Assembly (NCBI RefSeq): GCF_030695085.1
Contig: NZ_JAUYTS010000018.1
Location: 1-64,000 of the forward strand
Direction of reading: 5' to 3'
Length of the DNA: 64,000 nucleotides
Source: Falsiroseomonas sp.
Lineage (GTDB): Bacteria > Pseudomonadota > Alphaproteobacteria > Acetobacterales > Acetobacteraceae
Below, in pieces: positions 33,411 through 45,097 of this stretch; position 1 is the stretch's first letter; each line of letters starts with the position of its first letter. A program made the position numbers and the translations under genes. Below the pieces are notes generated by a model that did no database searches, was not told where the DNA came from, and was given only the letters and a program-made list of their open reading frames with translations.

Positions 33411-34972
33411 CAGCGGCGCTCCAGGTTCCACAAGAACATCGCCGGGCCGCGCAGCACGCCGTTGAGGTCGGACCGCCAGGCGCTGGCGGCGGTGAACTGG
33501 CCGAGCGGCATGTAGAATCCATCCTCCGCCGCCAGCCGGTGGATCTCGTCCGAGATACGCTTGCGCGCCGCATCATCCTGCGCGCGGGCGAATTCCCGGC
33601 GCAGGCGCTCCGCCTCCGCATTCTCCGGCCATCCGGCAAAGCCGCCGGTGCGGCCGGCGCCATTCACGAAAGGGTTCAGCAGCGGGGACTGCATGTCCGG
33701 CACCGTGTTGGTGGTGTGCGCCAGGTTCCAGCCTTCCTGCCGGGCGCGGCGGCCGAAATAGGTGTTCAGGTCCATGGTCTGGAGATCGACATTGAAGCCG
33801 AGCTGGGTCAGCAGGCCCTGCGAGATCAGCCCGAGTGCGGCGATGCCCGGCGCATCGGCCGGGTGGATAATGGCGACGGGCCGCGACAGGTCCGCGCCGC
33901 TTTCGCGCAGCATCCGGCGGGCGGCTTCGAGGTCGGTCGCCGGCGGCATGCCGGCGGTGGTCTCCAGCGGCGTGCCGCAGCCGAACATCGAACGGCATTC
34001 GCGGGCATACTCCGGCCGCCCGGCCACGGCGGCCAGGTAGTCCGCCTGGTTCGCCGCCAGCATCACCGCGCGCCGCACCTGCGGATTGTCGAAGGGCGGG
34101 TGCAGGTGGTTGAAGCGCAGGATGCCCTGGTAGCCATAGGGGGAGACGGTGGCGACGGTCACCGACCGGTTGCGCTCCAGGATCGGCAGCACGTCGGCGG
34201 GCAGGCGCTCGACATAATCGATCTCCCCGGTGGTGAGCGCGGAGACCTGGGTGGAGACATCGGGCATCGCGATCAGCTCGACCCGCTCCATCCGCGCCAC
34301 CTTGCCGCCACTGGCCCAGACCGCGGGTTCCGGGCGGGGGCGGTAGGCTGCGTTGCGGGTGACGACAATGCGATCGCCGGGGCGGTATTCCTCGCGCACG
34401 AAGCGATAGGGGCCGCTGCCCATCACCTCCGTCACCTGCTGTGTCGGCGGCGTGGCGGCCAGTCGGGCGGGCATCATCATCGGCACCATGGCGCCGGGCT
34501 TGCCGAGCGCTTCCAGCACCAGACCGAACGGCTCCCGCAGCACCAGGCGGAACGTCCTGGCATCCACCACGTCGAGGCTGGCGGAGGCGCGCATCATGGC
34601 GCCGCCCAGCGCATCCCGCGCGCCCCAGCGGCGCAGGGATGCCACGCAATCCTCCGCGGTGACGGCGCTGCCATCATGCCAGGCGAGGCCGTCGCGGAGC
34701 ACGAAGGTCCAGGTCATGCCGTCATCGCTGCGCTCCCACCGCTCCAGCATCTGCAGCGTCGGCTGCCACTGGTCATTCACCGCGACCAGCGTGTCGAAGA
34801 CCAGATAGGCGAAGTCGCGGGTTGTGAAGCTGGTGGTGAAATGCGGGTCCAGCACCGTGGTCAGCGTCTCCGGCGCCACGCGCAGGGTGCGCGCGCGGTC
34901 CGGCTGCTGCGCCATCGCGGGGGTGGCGGCAAGCAGGGCGGCGGCGAGAAGCGAAAGGACGGGACGCGACAT
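33410..34972 (-). CDS. Peptide/nickel-type ABC transporter substrate-binding protein (SBP_bac_5)
   Basis: A 520-residue periplasmic binding protein of the oligopeptide/nickel family. Signal peptide MSRPVLSLLAAALLAATPAMAQ; core segments TLRVAPETLTTVLDPHF, FVLRDGLAWHDGSAVTAEDC, VTEVMGSGPYRF, LRFNHLHPPFDNPQVRRAVM. AGGAG lies about 10 bases before ATG 34972. Its stop overlaps the start of the deaminase-like gene. No permease or ATPase is adjacent, though complete peptide-type importer genes lie at 39.7-45.0 kb. Ligand unknown; the coupling suggests a compound with an amino group. Confidence 0.92.
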   Translation of the reverse strand: MSRPVLSLLAAALLAATPAMAQQPDRARTLRVAPETLTTVLDPHFTTSFTTRDFAYLVFDTLVAVNDQWQPTLQMLERWERSDDGMTWTFVLRDGLAWHDGSAVTAEDCVASLRRWGARDALGGAMMRASASLDVVDARTFRLVLREPFGLVLEALGKPGAMVPMMMPARLAATPPTQQVTEVMGSGPYRFVREEYRPGDRIVVTRNAAYRPRPEPAVWASGGKVARMERVELIAMPDVSTQVSALTTGEIDYVERLPADVLPILERNRSVTVATVSPYGYQGILRFNHLHPPFDNPQVRRAVMLAANQADYLAAVAGRPEYARECRSMFGCGTPLETTAGMPPATDLEAARRMLRESGADLSRPVAIIHPADAPGIAALGLISQGLLTQLGFNVDLQTMDLNTYFGRRARQEGWNLAHTTNTVPDMQSPLLNPFVNGAGRTGGFAGWPENAEAERLRREFARAQDDAARKRISDEIHRLAAEDGFYMPLGQFTAASAWRSDLNGVLRGPAMFLWNLERR

Positions 34973-35112
34973 GGCGCGGTTCTCCTGGCATCGAGGGTTT
35001 TGCGCTGGCGTGTTGCGCCGAACCTGCCGCCTGCCCCCGGCAGCGTCAATGCGGGCCACGCTTGATCGCGGCCCGGGAAAGCGCCAAGCATCAGGCATCG
35101 GGAGGACCGGAC

Positions 35113-36153
35113 ATGCAGGCGGCCAAAGCCATCATCATCCACGCCGCGCGCGATCTGCGCGTGGAGGAACGGGACTCCGCGCCGCCCGGCCCAGGCGAGG
35201 TCGCGGTTCGGATCCGCCAGGGCGGCATCTGCGGGTCGGACCTGCATTATTACCTGCATGGCGGCTTCGGCGTGGTGCGGGTGCGCCAGCCGATGGTGCT
35301 GGGGCATGAGATTGCCGGCGAGGTTTCCGCCCTGGGCAGCGGCGTGACGGGGCTGGTGGTGGGGGACAAGGTGGCGGTGAACCCGTCCCGCCCCTGCGGC
35401 GCCTGCCGTTACTGCCTGGCGGGGCAGGCGCAGCATTGCCTGGACATGCGCTTCTACGGCAGCGCGATGCGGATGCCGCATGTCGATGGCGGCTTCCGGC
35501 AGCATCTTGTCTGCGATGCCGCCCAGGCGGTGAAGCTGCCCGCCGGTATGGACCTGCAACGCGCCGCCTTTGCCGAACCCCTCGCCGTCTGCCTGCATGC
35601 CGCACGCCAGGCCGGGCCGCTGCTGGGCGCGCGGGTGCTGATCACCGGCGCCGGCCCCATCGGCATGCTGTGCCTGCTGGTGGCGCGCCATGCCGGGGCG
35701 CGGCAGGTGGTGATGACCGACCTCGCACCGAAGCCGCTGGCCCTGGCGCGTGAACTCGGCGCCGATGCCGCGCATGATCTGCGGGCGGAGCCGGAGGCGC
35801 TGGCGCCCTATGGTGCAGACAAGGGCAGCTTCGACGTGGTGTTCGAATGTGCCGGCAGCGGCCTGGCTTTGGCCGGCGCCATTGCCGCGGCACGGCCGGG
35901 CGCCACCATCGTGCAGGTCGGCATCGGCGGCGATGCCTCCGTGCCGCTGAACACGCTGGTGGCGAAGGAGATCACGCTGCGCGGCACATTCCGCTTCCAT
36001 GAGGAATTCGCTCTCGCCGTCGATGCGCTCGCCCGCGGCGCGATCGACCCGATGAAGCTGCTGACCGAGGTGGTGCCGATGGAGGACGCCGTGGCCGCCT
36101 TCGACCTGGCCGCGGACCGTACGCGCGCCATGAAGGTCCAGTTGGCACTGTAG
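35113..36153 (+). CDS. Zinc-dependent alcohol/polyol dehydrogenase (L-idonate 5-dehydrogenase-like)
   Basis: A 346-residue medium-chain dehydrogenase/reductase oxidising a polyol or sugar-acid hydroxyl with NAD(P). Catalytic zinc ligands are Cys40 (GGICGSDLHYY) and His65-Glu66 (LGHEIAGE); the structural zinc site is Cys95, Cys98, Cys101, Cys109 (PCGACRYCLAGQAQHC). The Rossmann loop is VLITGAGPIGML. SDLHYYLHGGFG closely matches L-idonate 5-dehydrogenases. GGGAGGA stands 7 bases before ATG 35113. It is the first of three closely spaced plus-strand genes with the GGT homologue and a 2-hydroxyacid dehydrogenase. Confidence 0.88.
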   Translation: MQAAKAIIIHAARDLRVEERDSAPPGPGEVAVRIRQGGICGSDLHYYLHGGFGVVRVRQPMVLGHEIAGEVSALGSGVTGLVVGDKVAVNPSRPCGACRYCLAGQAQHCLDMRFYGSAMRMPHVDGGFRQHLVCDAAQAVKLPAGMDLQRAAFAEPLAVCLHAARQAGPLLGARVLITGAGPIGMLCLLVARHAGARQVVMTDLAPKPLALARELGADAAHDLRAEPEALAPYGADKGSFDVVFECAGSGLALAGAIAAARPGATIVQVGIGGDASVPLNTLVAKEITLRGTFRFHEEFALAVDALARGAIDPMKLLTEVVPMEDAVAAFDLAADRTRAMKVQLAL

Positions 36154-36216
36154 CCCCCCTTCCCGCATCGGCCATCGCGGACCAGACTGCGCTTCGTGCA
36201 GCAGATTGGTCCGGCG

Positions 36217-37911
36217 ATGGCATCGGTTTCCGTAGGGCAGAACGGCTTTCCCCTGAAGCTGGAGAAGACGCCCGCCACCGGGTCCCGCGGCGTGGTCACC
36301 AGCAATCACCCGATGGCATCCGCCGCCGGCGCGCAGGTGCTGCTGGAGGGCGGCAATGCGGTGGATGCCGCCATCGCCACGCTGTTCGCGCTGACGGTGG
36401 TGGAGCCGATGATGGTCGGCGTGCTGGGCGGCGGCGTCGGCCATATCCGCATGGCCGATGGCCGGCACGCGGTGATGGATGGCCTGTCCACCGCGCCCGC
36501 CGCCGCCATGCCCGACATGTACCGCCCCCGCACGGATGTGCCGCCGGAGGAGCGGGAGGTGGAGGGCCGCGCCAATGCGATCGGCCCGCTCTCCGTCGCC
36601 GTGCCGGCCTCGCTGCGCGCCTGGGCGCAGACGCTGGAGCGTTTCGGCACCTGGTCGCTGGCCGATGTGATGGCGCCGGCCATCCACCTGGCCGCCAATG
36701 GTTTTCGCGTGACGCCTTATCTCTCCGACTGCATCGGCGATGCAGCGGCGGATTTGGCGCGCGATGCGGATCTGGCGGCGCGCTTCCTGCCCGGTGGGGT
36801 GAAGCGCGCGGCGGGTGAACGCCTGGTGCAGGGCGCCTATGCGGAGACGCTGCGGACCATCGCCCGGCATGGCCCGGATGCGCTGCATGACGGCGCGCTG
36901 GGTGGGTTGGTGGCGGATGCGCTGGCGGCCGGCGGCGGCATCATCACCCGCGCCGATCTGCGCGCCAGCCGCCCGATCGAGCGTGCGCCGATCGGCGCAC
37001 AGTATCGCGGTTTTGAGGTGTTCGCGCCGCCGCCGCCGGCCTCGGCCGGCGTGCATGTGGCGCAGATGCTGAACGTGCTGGACGGCTTCGATATCGCCGC
37101 CATGGGCTTCGGCACGGTCGAGTCCTGGCACCTGGTGGCGGAGGTGCTGAAGATGGCCTTCGCCGATCGCGCGGTGGCCACGGCCGACCCGGATTTCGTC
37201 ACCGTGCCGGTCGGCAAGCTGACGTCGCGCGCCTATGCCGATCTGCGCCGGGCCGAGATCGACATGGCGCGGGCGCAGGCCTGGACGGCGCATCCCTCGC
37301 TGGGGGAATCGAACTGCACCACGCATGTGACGGTGGCGGATGCGGCAGGCAACATCGTCGCCACGACGCAGACCATCAACGCGCTGTTCGGCGCCCGCAT
37401 CGCGATCCCCGGCACCGGGCTGATCGCCAACAACTACATGCATAATTTCGACCCGCGCCCGGGCCTCGCTTTGTCCGTGCAGCCGGGCAAGCGCGTCTAT
37501 ACCTCCATGGCGCCGACCATCGCGCTGAAGGACGGCAGGCCCGCCTTCGCGCTCGGCCTGCCCGGCGGGTTGAAGATTTTCCCGTCTGCCTTCCAGGCCG
37601 TGTTGAACCTGATCGACCACGGCATGACGCTGCAACAGGCTGTCGAGGCGCCGCGCATCTGGACGCAGGGCCTGGCGCTGGAGCTGGAGCCGGCGGTGCC
37701 GGAGGATGTGACCGCCGCGCTCGCGGCGCGCGGCCATGCGGTGCGGCGCGTGGCGACCATCGGCGGCGGCATGAACGGCATCGCCTTCAACGGCGACGGC
37801 ACGATGACCGGCGCGGCCTGCTGGCGCGCCGATGGATCGGTGGTGGCATTGGGTGGCGGGCTGGCACGCGCCGGCGTGCGCTTCGTGCTCGAAACCGGCA
37901 AACCTGCTTGA
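36217..37911 (+). CDS. Gamma-glutamyltransferase family protein (Ntn-hydrolase)
   Basis: A 564-residue member of the GGT family, which self-cleaves to expose a catalytic threonine and hydrolyses or transfers gamma-glutamyl or related amide groups. The processing/nucleophile site is ESNCTTHVTVADAAGNIVAT; ALGLPGGLKIFPSAF is the oxyanion-hole glycine pair; SNHPMASAAGAQVLLEGGNA is the family N terminus. There is no signal peptide, unlike secreted GGT, so it should act in the cytoplasm, as in YwrD- or oxamate-amidohydrolase (HpxW)-like members. Start uncertain: ATG 36217 is chosen; an in-frame GTG at 36196 is possible. It is 63 bp after the zinc dehydrogenase and 19 bp before the hydroxyacid dehydrogenase. 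Confidence 0.87.
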   Translation: MASVSVGQNGFPLKLEKTPATGSRGVVTSNHPMASAAGAQVLLEGGNAVDAAIATLFALTVVEPMMVGVLGGGVGHIRMADGRHAVMDGLSTAPAAAMPDMYRPRTDVPPEEREVEGRANAIGPLSVAVPASLRAWAQTLERFGTWSLADVMAPAIHLAANGFRVTPYLSDCIGDAAADLARDADLAARFLPGGVKRAAGERLVQGAYAETLRTIARHGPDALHDGALGGLVADALAAGGGIITRADLRASRPIERAPIGAQYRGFEVFAPPPPASAGVHVAQMLNVLDGFDIAAMGFGTVESWHLVAEVLKMAFADRAVATADPDFVTVPVGKLTSRAYADLRRAEIDMARAQAWTAHPSLGESNCTTHVTVADAAGNIVATTQTINALFGARIAIPGTGLIANNYMHNFDPRPGLALSVQPGKRVYTSMAPTIALKDGRPAFALGLPGGLKIFPSAFQAVLNLIDHGMTLQQAVEAPRIWTQGLALELEPAVPEDVTAALAARGHAVRRVATIGGGMNGIAFNGDGTMTGAACWRADGSVVALGGGLARAGVRFVLETGKPA

Positions 37912-37930
37912 ACCTCCCCAGGACCAGGAC

Positions 37931-38896
37931 ATGACCCAGAAGATCGCCCTGTTGCAGCCCATCGCCGGCGAGATGGCCGAAATCATCCAGTCCCTGTTGC
38001 CCGAAGGCTTTTCCGCCACCGCCGTGAAGGGCCGCAGCGTCGAGGATCTGAAGGCGGAGGTCGCCGATGCCGATTACGCGCTGTGGTGGGATGTGCCGGT
38101 GCCGGCGGAGGTGCTGGCGGCCGGGCCGAAGCTGAAGCTGCTGCACAAATGGGGTGTCGGCATCGACAACATCGACCTGGATTACTGCCGCAAGCACGGC
38201 ATCCAGGTGGCGCGCACCACGGGCAGCAATGCCGCGCCGGTCGCGGACTTCACCATCGGGCTGATGCTGGCCCTCGCACGGCGCATCGTACCCGCACATA
38301 ACAGCACCGCGGCCGGCGGCTGGGCGAAGAACGAGGTGTGGAAGCAATCGGTGATGGTCTCCGGCAAGACCGTCGGCATCATCGGGCTTGGCGCCATCGG
38401 CAAGGGCGTGGCGAAGCGGCTGCAGGGCTTCGATTGCCGCGTGCTGTACTACTCCCGTACGCAATTGCCCGAGGATCAGGCGAAGGCACTCGGCGTGGAG
38501 TATCGCGCGCTGGATGATCTGCTGGCGGAGGTTGATTTCCTCTCACTGAACTGCCCGCTGACGCCGGAGACCGCCGGCATGATCAATGCCGCGGCGCTGG
38601 CGAAGATGAAGCCCAGCGCGATGATCATCAACGTCGCACGCGGCGGGGTGGTGGTGGAGGCGGATCTGGTGGCGGCGCTGAAATCCGGCACGATCCGCGC
38701 CGCGGCAGTGGATGTGTTCGACCAGGAACCGCCGCCCGCCGACCACCCGCTGCTGCATATGGACAATGTGATCGTCACGCCGCATTGCGCCAGCACGGCC
38801 TATGAGAACAGCCGCCGCAGCATCCAGCATTGGCTGGGCAACATGGTGCGCGTTTCGAAGGGCGAGCCGATTCCGGAGCAGGACCGCGTCGTGTGA
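37931..38896 (+). CDS. D-isomer-specific 2-hydroxyacid dehydrogenase
   Basis: A 321-residue NAD-dependent dehydrogenase interconverting a 2-oxoacid and a D-2-hydroxyacid. The nucleotide-binding motif is VGIIGLGAIGKGVAKRL; catalytic residues are Arg in INVARGGVV, Glu in DVFDQEPP and His in VTPHCAS. The N-terminal substrate domain holds KWGVGIDNIDLDYC. The start ATG 37931 is preceded by CAGGAC. It follows the GGT gene by 19 bp and ends 21 bp before the stop of the convergent creatininase-family gene. Confidence 0.9.
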   Translation: MTQKIALLQPIAGEMAEIIQSLLPEGFSATAVKGRSVEDLKAEVADADYALWWDVPVPAEVLAAGPKLKLLHKWGVGIDNIDLDYCRKHGIQVARTTGSNAAPVADFTIGLMLALARRIVPAHNSTAAGGWAKNEVWKQSVMVSGKTVGIIGLGAIGKGVAKRLQGFDCRVLYYSRTQLPEDQAKALGVEYRALDDLLAEVDFLSLNCPLTPETAGMINAAALAKMKPSAMIINVARGGVVVEADLVAALKSGTIRAAAVDVFDQEPPPADHPLLHMDNVIVTPHCASTAYENSRRSIQHWLGNMVRVSKGEPIPEQDRVV

Positions 38897-38917
38897 CGCG
38901 GCCCTGAATTTCTGCAG

Positions 38918-39730
38918 CTACTGCTTCGCGTAGTGGTGGCAGAAGCCTGCGCCGATTTCCGTCAGCCGGTCCGCGATCAGCTTGCCGGATTCGGCGCTGC
39001 ACAGCCGCGGGTCGCCGGTGCCGAGGCCGTTCGGGCTGACGGCGTCATACTCGATCGGCACCGTCACCTCGGCACCCTGGAAGCTCAGCGAGCCCCAGCC
39101 CTGGAAGGGCAGGCCCAGCGCCTCGGGGTTGCCGCTGCGCGGTTCGGGAATGAGGTCCGTGCGGATGCGCTCCGGGAACAGATGCATGCCGAGGCTGGTC
39201 AGCGGATCGGCGCCGTGGCTGGAGACAGCCTTCGCCTTCTCCGCGCCCAGCAGCTTTGGCATTTCCGCATAGGCGATTCGCCAGAGATACAGCGCCGGGA
39301 TCACCAGCCCCGTCTTGTGCATCACCGCGCGCGTCGCCTCGTTGATGACGTTGACGTTGCCGCCATGGCCGTTGATGACGACCAGCTTCGTCAGCTTGTG
39401 CCGCAGCAATTCGCCGAACATCTCGTCCAGCACGGCGCGGAAGGTGGCGGCGGACAGCGCGATGCCGCCGGGCATCGGGCCGAAGAAATCCCCCTTGCCG
39501 AAGGGCAGCACCGGCGCCACCACGGTGCGCGTGCCTTCCGCCGTGGCGCGCAGCGCGATCAGCTCGGCCATCTTCTCGGCCAGAAAATAGTCGCCCATTG
39601 GCGCATGCGGGCCCTGATCCTCATGGCTGCCCATCGGCAGCAGGATCACCGGGTTCTGCGGATAGAGCGTGCGGGCCTCATCGCCCGTGATCTCGCCCAT
39701 GCGGACTTTCGTCGGCGATATCTCAGTCAT
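38918..39730 (-). CDS. Creatininase family amidohydrolase
   Basis: A 270-residue member of the creatininase superfamily, metal-dependent hydrolases of cyclic or formyl amides. The metal motif is GSHEDQGPHAPMGDY (Glu, His and Asp ligands), followed by VVINGHGGNVNVI. The usual HAGE motif is HGADPLTSLG, with Asp where the family's metal-binding Glu is expected, so metal geometry or substrate may differ. GAGGAA lies 9 bases before ATG 39730. It is the last gene of the long minus-strand cluster, 12 bp after the peptide-type ATPase, so its substrate is probably imported by that transporter. Confidence 0.87.
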   Translation of the reverse strand: MTEISPTKVRMGEITGDEARTLYPQNPVILLPMGSHEDQGPHAPMGDYFLAEKMAELIALRATAEGTRTVVAPVLPFGKGDFFGPMPGGIALSAATFRAVLDEMFGELLRHKLTKLVVINGHGGNVNVINEATRAVMHKTGLVIPALYLWRIAYAEMPKLLGAEKAKAVSSHGADPLTSLGMHLFPERIRTDLIPEPRSGNPEALGLPFQGWGSLSFQGAEVTVPIEYDAVSPNGLGTGDPRLCSAESGKLIADRLTEIGAGFCHHYAKQ

Positions 39731-39742
39731 GCTGGCGGTTCC

Positions 39743-40713
39743 TCAGTTGATCTCATCGGCACGGATGCAGGCGACACGGTGGGCCAAACTGCCGAATTCG
39801 CGAAGGGGTGGCACGGTCTCCGCGCATTCCGGCCGCACATGCCGGCAGCGTGTGCGGAACACGCAGCCGGAGGGCGGGTCGGAGGGGCTGGGCGGCTCGC
39901 CGGGTAGGATCTCGCGCGTCAGCCGACGCGCCGGGTCGAGCATCGGCGTGGCCGACAGCAGCGCCCGCGTATAGGGGTGCAACGGGCGGGCAAAGACTTC
40001 CGCCACCGGGCCCTCTTCCATGACGCGGCCCAGATACATGACGATGACCCGGTCACACAGATGCCGCACCACGGGCAAATCGTGGCTGATGAACAGCATC
40101 GCGAGGCCGAGGTCGCGCCGCAGTTCCGCCAGCAGCTTCACCACCTGCGCCTGGATCGAGACATCCAGCGCCGAGACCGGCTCATCCGCCACCAGGAAAT
40201 CCGGATTGGTGGCCAGCGCGCGCGCAATGCCGAGTCGCTGCCGCTGGCCGCCGGAGAATTCATGCGGATAGGCATCCAGCCGCTGCGGATCGAGGCCGAC
40301 GCGCACGAACATTTCCGTCAATTGCGCGCGGCGTTCGGCGGCGGAGAGGCTGGTGTGGATGGCCAGCCCGTCCTCCACCTGTGCGCCGATGGTGCGCCGT
40401 GCATCGAGACTTCCGAACGGGTCCTGGAAGACAATACCCATGCGCGCGCGCAGCGCCCGCCAGGCGGCACTGCCGGGTTTCGGCAGCACCATGCCATCGA
40501 ACCGCACAGCACCGCCCGTGGCGGCCAGCAGGCCGAGCAGGACGCGGCCCAGCGTGGACTTGCCACTGCCGCTTTCGCCAACGACGCCCAGCGCCTCCCC
40601 CCGCGCCACCGTCGCATCCACGCCAGCCACGGCACGCACCGGCTTGCCGAGCGCGAAGATGCCGCGCGGCGCGAAGGTCATCTCGACGCGCTCGGCAACC
40701 ACCAGCGGCTCAC

Positions 40714-40717
<4 letters not shown>
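39743..40717 (-). CDS. Peptide-type ABC transporter ATP-binding protein (DppF/OppF-like)
   Basis: A 324-residue ATPase of a peptide/nickel-type importer. Walker A is GESGSGKST, the signature is FSGGQRQRLGIARAL, and Walker B is LVADEPVSALD. The C-terminal oligopeptide extension with cysteines (GCVFRTRCRHVRPECAET) is complete; in relatives such cysteines bind an iron-sulfur cluster. The start overlaps the stop of the permease-ATPase fusion by four bases (ATGA at 40714-40717). It is the second ATPase of the pump, the first being fused to a permease. Confidence 0.94.
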
Positions 40718-42530
<1,813 letters not shown>

Positions 42531-42534
<4 letters not shown>

Positions 42535-43481
42535 GAGCGGGTGATCCGTGGGTCGAGCGCGGCGTAGATCAGATCCATCGCCAGGTTGATCAGCAGGAAC
42601 AGGCCGGAGACGGTGATGACGATGCCGACCACCATGGGATAATCCCGCGCCTCCACCGCGCGCAGCAGCGGCGTGGAGAGGCCGGGCCAGTTGAAGACAT
42701 ATTCCACCAGCACCGTGCCGCCGAGCAGCGTGCCCATCTGCAGGCCGAGCACGGTGGTGACCGGGATCAGCGCGTTTCGCACCACATGCCTTCGCAGAAC
42801 CCGTTGTGGCGTCAGCCCCTTGGCCCGCGCCGTGCGGACATGGTCGCGCGACAATGCATCCAGCACGGAGGCGCGCGTCATGCGGAAGATGGTGGCCGCC
42901 AGCCCCTTGGCGACCGCGATGGCGGGCAGCGACAGCAGCACCAGATGCCGCATCGGATCCTCCGCGAGCGGCACATAGCCGCCCGCGGGCATCCAGCGCA
43001 GCCATTGCGCCAGCACCAGGATCAGCAGCGTGCCGAGCACGAAGACCGGCACCGCCTGCAACACCGCGGCGAGCGACGACGCGATGCGGTCGAAGGCGCC
43101 ACCCTGCCGCACCGCGGCGAAGGTGCCGGCCGGCAGCGCGACCAGCACGGCCAGCAGCGTGCCGGCCAGGATCAGCTCCAGCGTGCGCGGCAGGCGCAGC
43201 GCAATCTCGGCGGAGACCGGATAATCATCGACCAGGGAGGTGCCAAGATCGCCCTGCGTCAGGCCATAGAGAAAGGCGCCATACTGCTCCAGGATCGGCC
43301 GGTTCAGGCCGAGCCGTTCGCGCAGCTCCGCGATGGCATAGGCATCCGGCATGGCGCCGCCGGTGGAGAGCAGCATCTCCGCCGGATCGCCCGGCACCAT
43401 GTGCAGCGCCAGGAAGACAATGCTCGCCACCACCCACATCAGCAGCAGCGACAACCCAACCCGTCTTGCCAGCCACCACAT
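42531..43481 (-). CDS. Peptide-type ABC transporter permease (DppB-like)
   Basis: A 316-residue inner-membrane permease with six hydrophobic segments. The N-terminal MWWLARRVGLSLLLMWVVAS and HMVPGDPAEMLL are typical of DppB/OppB, as are the EAA-type loop RTARAKGLTPQRVLRRHVVRN and the ending DLIYAALDPRI. It overlaps the upstream binding-protein gene by one base (TGATG) and the downstream fusion by four, so the whole importer is translationally coupled. Confidence 0.94.
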
Positions 43482-45013
43482 CAGCCGAACGCCGCGAACT
43501 CCAGTAACGCCCCCGAGGATGTGGTCAGCGCGCCCGGCAGGTTGGTGAAGCCGGTGATGCGGCGGTCGAAGCCGTAACCCTGTTCACGCCAGGCCAGCGC
43601 CACCACCGGCACTTCCTCCAGCGCCGCGCGCTGCATGTCCTTGTAGATCTCGATGCGCTTCGCCTGGTCGAACTCGGTGCGGCCCTTGGCCAGCAGCTCC
43701 ACCGTGCGCGGCGTGGACAGGCGGAAGGAACGGCCATGCGCGTCGGACAGCGAGGTGTCCAGTACCACCGTCAGCCCATCCGGATCGTTGAAATCGGCCG
43801 AGACGCCATGCACCGCGATGTCGTACTGCCCGCGGATGCCGGCGGAAACGCGGGTGGACCAGTCGGTCAGCCGCAGCTCCGCCTGAATGCCGATGGCGGC
43901 GAGGTATTGCTGGCTGATCTCGGCGCTGTCCTTGTGCATGCCGAATTGCGAGGTCGCGAGCAGCGTCGTGGAGAAGCCGTTCGGAAAACCTGCCTGCGTC
44001 AGCAGCGCCTTGGCACGTTCTGGATCATAGGCGTGGCCCTTGGCGAGTTCGGCGTCGTACCAGGGCGTCCCCTCGACGATCGGCATGCCCTCGATCGGCT
44101 TGCCGCGGCCGGAGAAAGCGACGCGCACGATATCCTCACGCTTCACCGCATGGGCGACGGCGCGGCGGACGAGCGGGTTGTTGAAGGGCGGGCGGGTGCC
44201 GTTGAACAGGATGTCCATGAACGGACCCATCTGCGCGTCCAGCTTCAGCCGCGGGTCATTCTCCACCGCCGCCATGCCGGACCAGGGCACATATTCGACC
44301 ATGTCCACATCGCCGGATTGCAGCGCAGCAAGGCGCAGGTTCTCATCCGCATAGACCACCATGCGGATCACCGGCGTGCGCGGCAGGCCCGGCACCCAGT
44401 AGTTGTTCGCCTTCTCAAGCTGAATCCAGGTGCCGCGTTCCTGCGACGCCACGCGATACGGGCCGCAGCCAATGGCGTTCGCCATGTCGCGGGAGCCGCG
44501 CCAGACGATCGCCATGTTGTAATTGGCGAACCACAGCGGCGCGGTGACGTTCGGCGCCTTCATCACAAGCCGCACCGTGTGCGGATCCGGCGTCTCCACA
44601 CGCTCGATCTGCTGCATCTGCGTACGGTAGTAGGCCGTGGAGCGTTCAGCGGCGATCTGCTCGATGCACCACTTCACATCCTCCGCGGTCACCTTCTCCC
44701 CGTTGTGGAAGACGGCGTCGGGCCGCAGCTTGAAGACCCAGGCCCCTTCGGCATCGCGCGAATATTCGCTGGCGAGTTCGCCCTGCAATTCGCCCTTCTC
44801 ATCGAAGCGCATCAGGCGGCGATGGATCAGCATCTTCACCGTGCCGGCGGAGGCGCCGGTGGAGGGCCAGGGCTGGAGATTGGGCGGCCAGGCGGAGAGG
44901 CCCATGCGGATCACGCCGGGCCGCTGCTGCGCGCGCGCCGGATTGGTCAGCATCGGTGCCGCGCCCAGGCCGGCTGCGGCACCGAACAGCGTGCGTCGGG
45001 TCAGATGGGGCAT
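43481..45013 (-). CDS. Peptide-type ABC transporter substrate-binding protein, predicted Tat-exported
   Basis: A 510-residue SBP_bac_5 protein. The N terminus MPHLTRRTLFGAAAGLGAAP carries a twin-arginine motif (T-R-R-T-L-F) and a modest hydrophobic core, pointing to Tat export. Core segments include VIRMGLSAWPPNLQPWPS, FKLRPDAVFHNGEKVTAEDV, IGCGPYRV, NGTRPPFNNPLVRRAVAHAV. ATG 45013 is preceded by GAAGGGAAAA; the frame is open to 45091 but the extra residues are not signal-like. It heads the peptide-type importer, 84 bp after the stop of the PotA-type gene. Confidence 0.92.
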   Translation of the reverse strand: MPHLTRRTLFGAAAGLGAAPMLTNPARAQQRPGVIRMGLSAWPPNLQPWPSTGASAGTVKMLIHRRLMRFDEKGELQGELASEYSRDAEGAWVFKLRPDAVFHNGEKVTAEDVKWCIEQIAAERSTAYYRTQMQQIERVETPDPHTVRLVMKAPNVTAPLWFANYNMAIVWRGSRDMANAIGCGPYRVASQERGTWIQLEKANNYWVPGLPRTPVIRMVVYADENLRLAALQSGDVDMVEYVPWSGMAAVENDPRLKLDAQMGPFMDILFNGTRPPFNNPLVRRAVAHAVKREDIVRVAFSGRGKPIEGMPIVEGTPWYDAELAKGHAYDPERAKALLTQAGFPNGFSTTLLATSQFGMHKDSAEISQQYLAAIGIQAELRLTDWSTRVSAGIRGQYDIAVHGVSADFNDPDGLTVVLDTSLSDAHGRSFRLSTPRTVELLAKGRTEFDQAKRIEIYKDMQRAALEEVPVVALAWREQGYGFDRRITGFTNLPGALTTSSGALLEFAAFG

Positions 45014-45097
45014 GGGTTTTCCCTTCGGCGGGTGCGATGCAGCAAATTCACCTCGAATGCCACGCGGGAAGACGTCGCCTGTCAAGCGCAATCTGGC

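Noticed and set aside
34861..38019. A 1052-codon minus-strand frame opposite the dehydrogenase and GGT genes
   Set aside because: Its translation is rich in His, Arg, Gln and Gly, as expected from the complement of GC-rich genes; the plus-strand genes carry full catalytic motifs.
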